Below, in pieces: positions 14,557 through 15,729 of a DNA stretch of 15,729 nucleotides; the stretch's first letter is position 1; each line of letters starts with the position of its first letter. Below the pieces are notes generated by a model. It worked only from the letters and a program-made list of their open reading frames with translations, was not told the DNA's origin and did not search any database. Source of the DNA: an archaeon (GTDB taxonomy: Archaea; Asgardarchaeota; Hermodarchaeia; Hermodarchaeales; Hermodarchaeaceae); assembly GCA_016550405.1 (NCBI GenBank), contig JABXGX010000079.1, forward strand, positions 1 through 15,729. Reading direction: 5' to 3'. The position numbers and the translations under genes were made by a program.

Positions 14557-15729
14557 CTAGGACTCTTCGATGGGGAGACATATACGAAACTTCGCCCCTT
14601 TATTTTTGGGAGTGGCGATTAACTCAATTGACCCCCCATAGGCTTCCAGAACTCGCTTACTCAGATTAAGACCCAGTCCACCACCACTTGAAGAAGTACC
14701 TCGTTCGAATAATTTCGCTTGAAGCCTTTTAGCAATGCCTGTCCCCGTATCTTCTAAGTCAATTTGGATTTCGCTATTCTTTTGGGCAATTTTTACGCTA
14801 ACCTTTGGTTGGTCGCCTGCATATTGTGCTGCGTTCCTGAAAAGATTGACAAAGACCATCGGTAGGAGTCGTCCTCCAGTCACACGGATCTCCTTGAGTT
14901 TGGGAGATGCTTTTACTTTGATAGACAATTGTTTGTGAGTTTGCATTGCCTGTTTTGCAACCCGCCGTATGAGTGCAACTATTTCTTTTTCAGCTTCTTT
15001 ATCTGGACGACCAAAAATGTCAAGGAGGCGCGTCATCCGGTCTGCAGCAGCCCGAGTAGCCTCAATAAATTCATGTAATTCAGAATCTTCAGGAATCACC
15101 ATTTGGGCAACTTCAGTGGTGCTGAAAATGACTTGTAAATCATTTCCTAGATCGTGTCGAAGTAACGATGCATAGAGTTCAAGGTCACGATTTATATTTT
15201 TCAACTCGATTTCAGCGAGTTTTCGATCATGGATATCACGAACAAGAGAGTAGAGAGCTATCACTTCTCCATCACGGATGACCTGTTTGCTACTCACCTC
15301 GCCCCAAATACGAGAGCCATCCTTTCGGACAAACGGGTATTCAGTGGGATCTACATGCTCACCCGCAAACAAGCGTTTGGTATTTTCCAAGGCTTGAGGA
15401 AGAAGTTCGGGAGGAACCAACCCAAGACTGGGATAGAATTTCCCTTTGAGTTCATCTGGTCGATAACCCAAATGAGTTTCGACGGAGGGAGAAACGTCGA
15501 TGATATTGAAGTGTTTATCAAAAAGAAGAAGGACGTCTGAAAAGTTTTCAAAAAATAATCGGTAGCGTTCTTCACTCTCCGCCAGGGCTTGTTGAACATG
15601 GCGCATTTCGGTGATATCTTCAATGGTTCCCTCATAGTAGATTACATTTCCTTGAGAGTTTCGTACTGCACGGCTACTAAGACGAACCCAAATAATCCGT
15701 CCATCAAGTCGATGAAATTCTGCTTCGAA
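14557..15729 (-). CDS. PAS-PAS sensor histidine kinase, C-terminal part (cut by window edge)
   Basis: The frame is open from the stop at 14557 to the right edge, giving 390 visible residues; an ATG at 15606 is internal. The first ~41 residues (FHRLDGRIIWVRLSSRAVRN, then YYEGTIEDITE) are the end of one PAS/PAC domain. A second PAS domain follows at about 53-170 (SEERYRLFFENFSDVLLLFD to LVRDIHDRKLAE). The histidine box is SLLRHDLGND with phospho-His192. The HATPase domain has an N box (VFVNLFRNAAQYA, about 292-304), G1 EDTGTGI and G2 SGGGLGLNLSKR. No membrane segment is visible, so it may be cytoplasmic, though the missing N terminus could change this. The signal is unknown, but two PAS domains suggest redox, oxygen or small-ligand sensing. 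It converges on the YHS gene with a 35-base gap. Confidence 0.9.
   Translation of the reverse strand, partial: FEAEFHRLDGRIIWVRLSSRAVRNSQGNVIYYEGTIEDITEMRHVQQALAESEERYRLFFENFSDVLLLFDKHFNIIDVSPSVETHLGYRPDELKGKFYPSLGLVPPELLPQALENTKRLFAGEHVDPTEYPFVRKDGSRIWGEVSSKQVIRDGEVIALYSLVRDIHDRKLAEIELKNINRDLELYASLLRHDLGNDLQVIFSTTEVAQMVIPEDSELHEFIEATRAAADRMTRLLDIFGRPDKEAEKEIVALIRRVAKQAMQTHKQLSIKVKASPKLKEIRVTGGRLLPMVFVNLFRNAAQYAGDQPKVSVKIAQKNSEIQIDLEDTGTGIAKRLQAKLFERGTSSSGGGLGLNLSKRVLEAYGGSIELIATPKNKGAKFRICLPIEES

Noticed and set aside
15351..15635. 94-residue minus-strand frame inside the kinase
   Set aside because: It lies in another frame of the histidine kinase gene and shows no motif; the kinase frame is continuous with PAS and HATPase motifs.
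15606..15729. ATG 15606 as the true start of the histidine kinase
   Set aside because: The same frame continues upstream to the window edge and encodes a recognisable PAS/PAC C-terminal part, so the gene starts outside the window.
1..15729. CRISPR array, tRNA/rRNA or insertion sequence
   Set aside because: No spaced direct repeats, no tRNA-like cloverleaf or GTTC-type arm in the gaps, and no transposase motif or terminal inverted repeats were seen.

Overview
The window looks archaeal. It carries a formylmethanofuran dehydrogenase subunit A (FwdA), a histidine kinase with the H-D-L-G-N box common in archaea, TRASH/YHS metal-binding modules beside a copper ATPase, GGTGA-type ribosome sites and short A/T-rich TATA-like boxes, and a surface protein rich in N-glycosylation sequons. 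The FwdA plus an unusual giant acetyltransferase fusion would fit an uncultivated lineage such as an Asgard archaeon (for example Thorarchaeia), but that placement is a guess. No rRNA, tRNA, CRISPR array or insertion sequence was seen.

Layout. (1) Positions 1-2401, minus strand: an ECF-type vitamin transporter operon, read from a surface protein with two sulfite-oxidase-like (molybdopterin-domain fold) repeats, to a YkoE-like S component that carries the same kind of domain at its C terminus, to the start of an ABC ATPase that runs off the left edge. A perfect 8+8 bp inverted repeat sits in its promoter region. (2) 2561-3571, minus: a DUF389 membrane protein with a hairpin just upstream of its ribosome site. 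(3) 3780-5474, plus: a complete fwdA with no other fwd gene beside it. (4) 5580-8813, plus: a 1077-residue protein with a GNAT acetyltransferase domain followed by more than 900 residues of beta-rich sequence of unknown function. (5) 8830-9696, minus: a metallo-beta-lactamase-fold hydrolase. (6) 9826-10684, plus: a small acidic protein with an ATP-cone-like N terminus, overlapping a small membrane protein gene. (7) 10696-11061, minus: a stand-alone receiver protein. (8) 11277-14521: a copper cluster made of a PadR regulator fused to a TRASH-like domain, a CopA Cu(I) ATPase directly behind it, and a divergent 47-residue YHS protein. Two palindromes lie between the divergent genes. (9) 14557 to the right edge, minus: a PAS/PAS histidine kinase whose beginning lies outside the window.

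The two most coherent systems are these. The first is a copper sensing and export module: the PadR-TRASH protein would sense metal, YHS would bind or carry it, and CopA would export it. It resembles the copT-copM-copA arrangement of Sulfolobales, but with an unrelated DNA-binding domain. The second is an ECF importer that seems to have acquired extracellular binding modules, although classic ECF transporters work without a separate binding protein.
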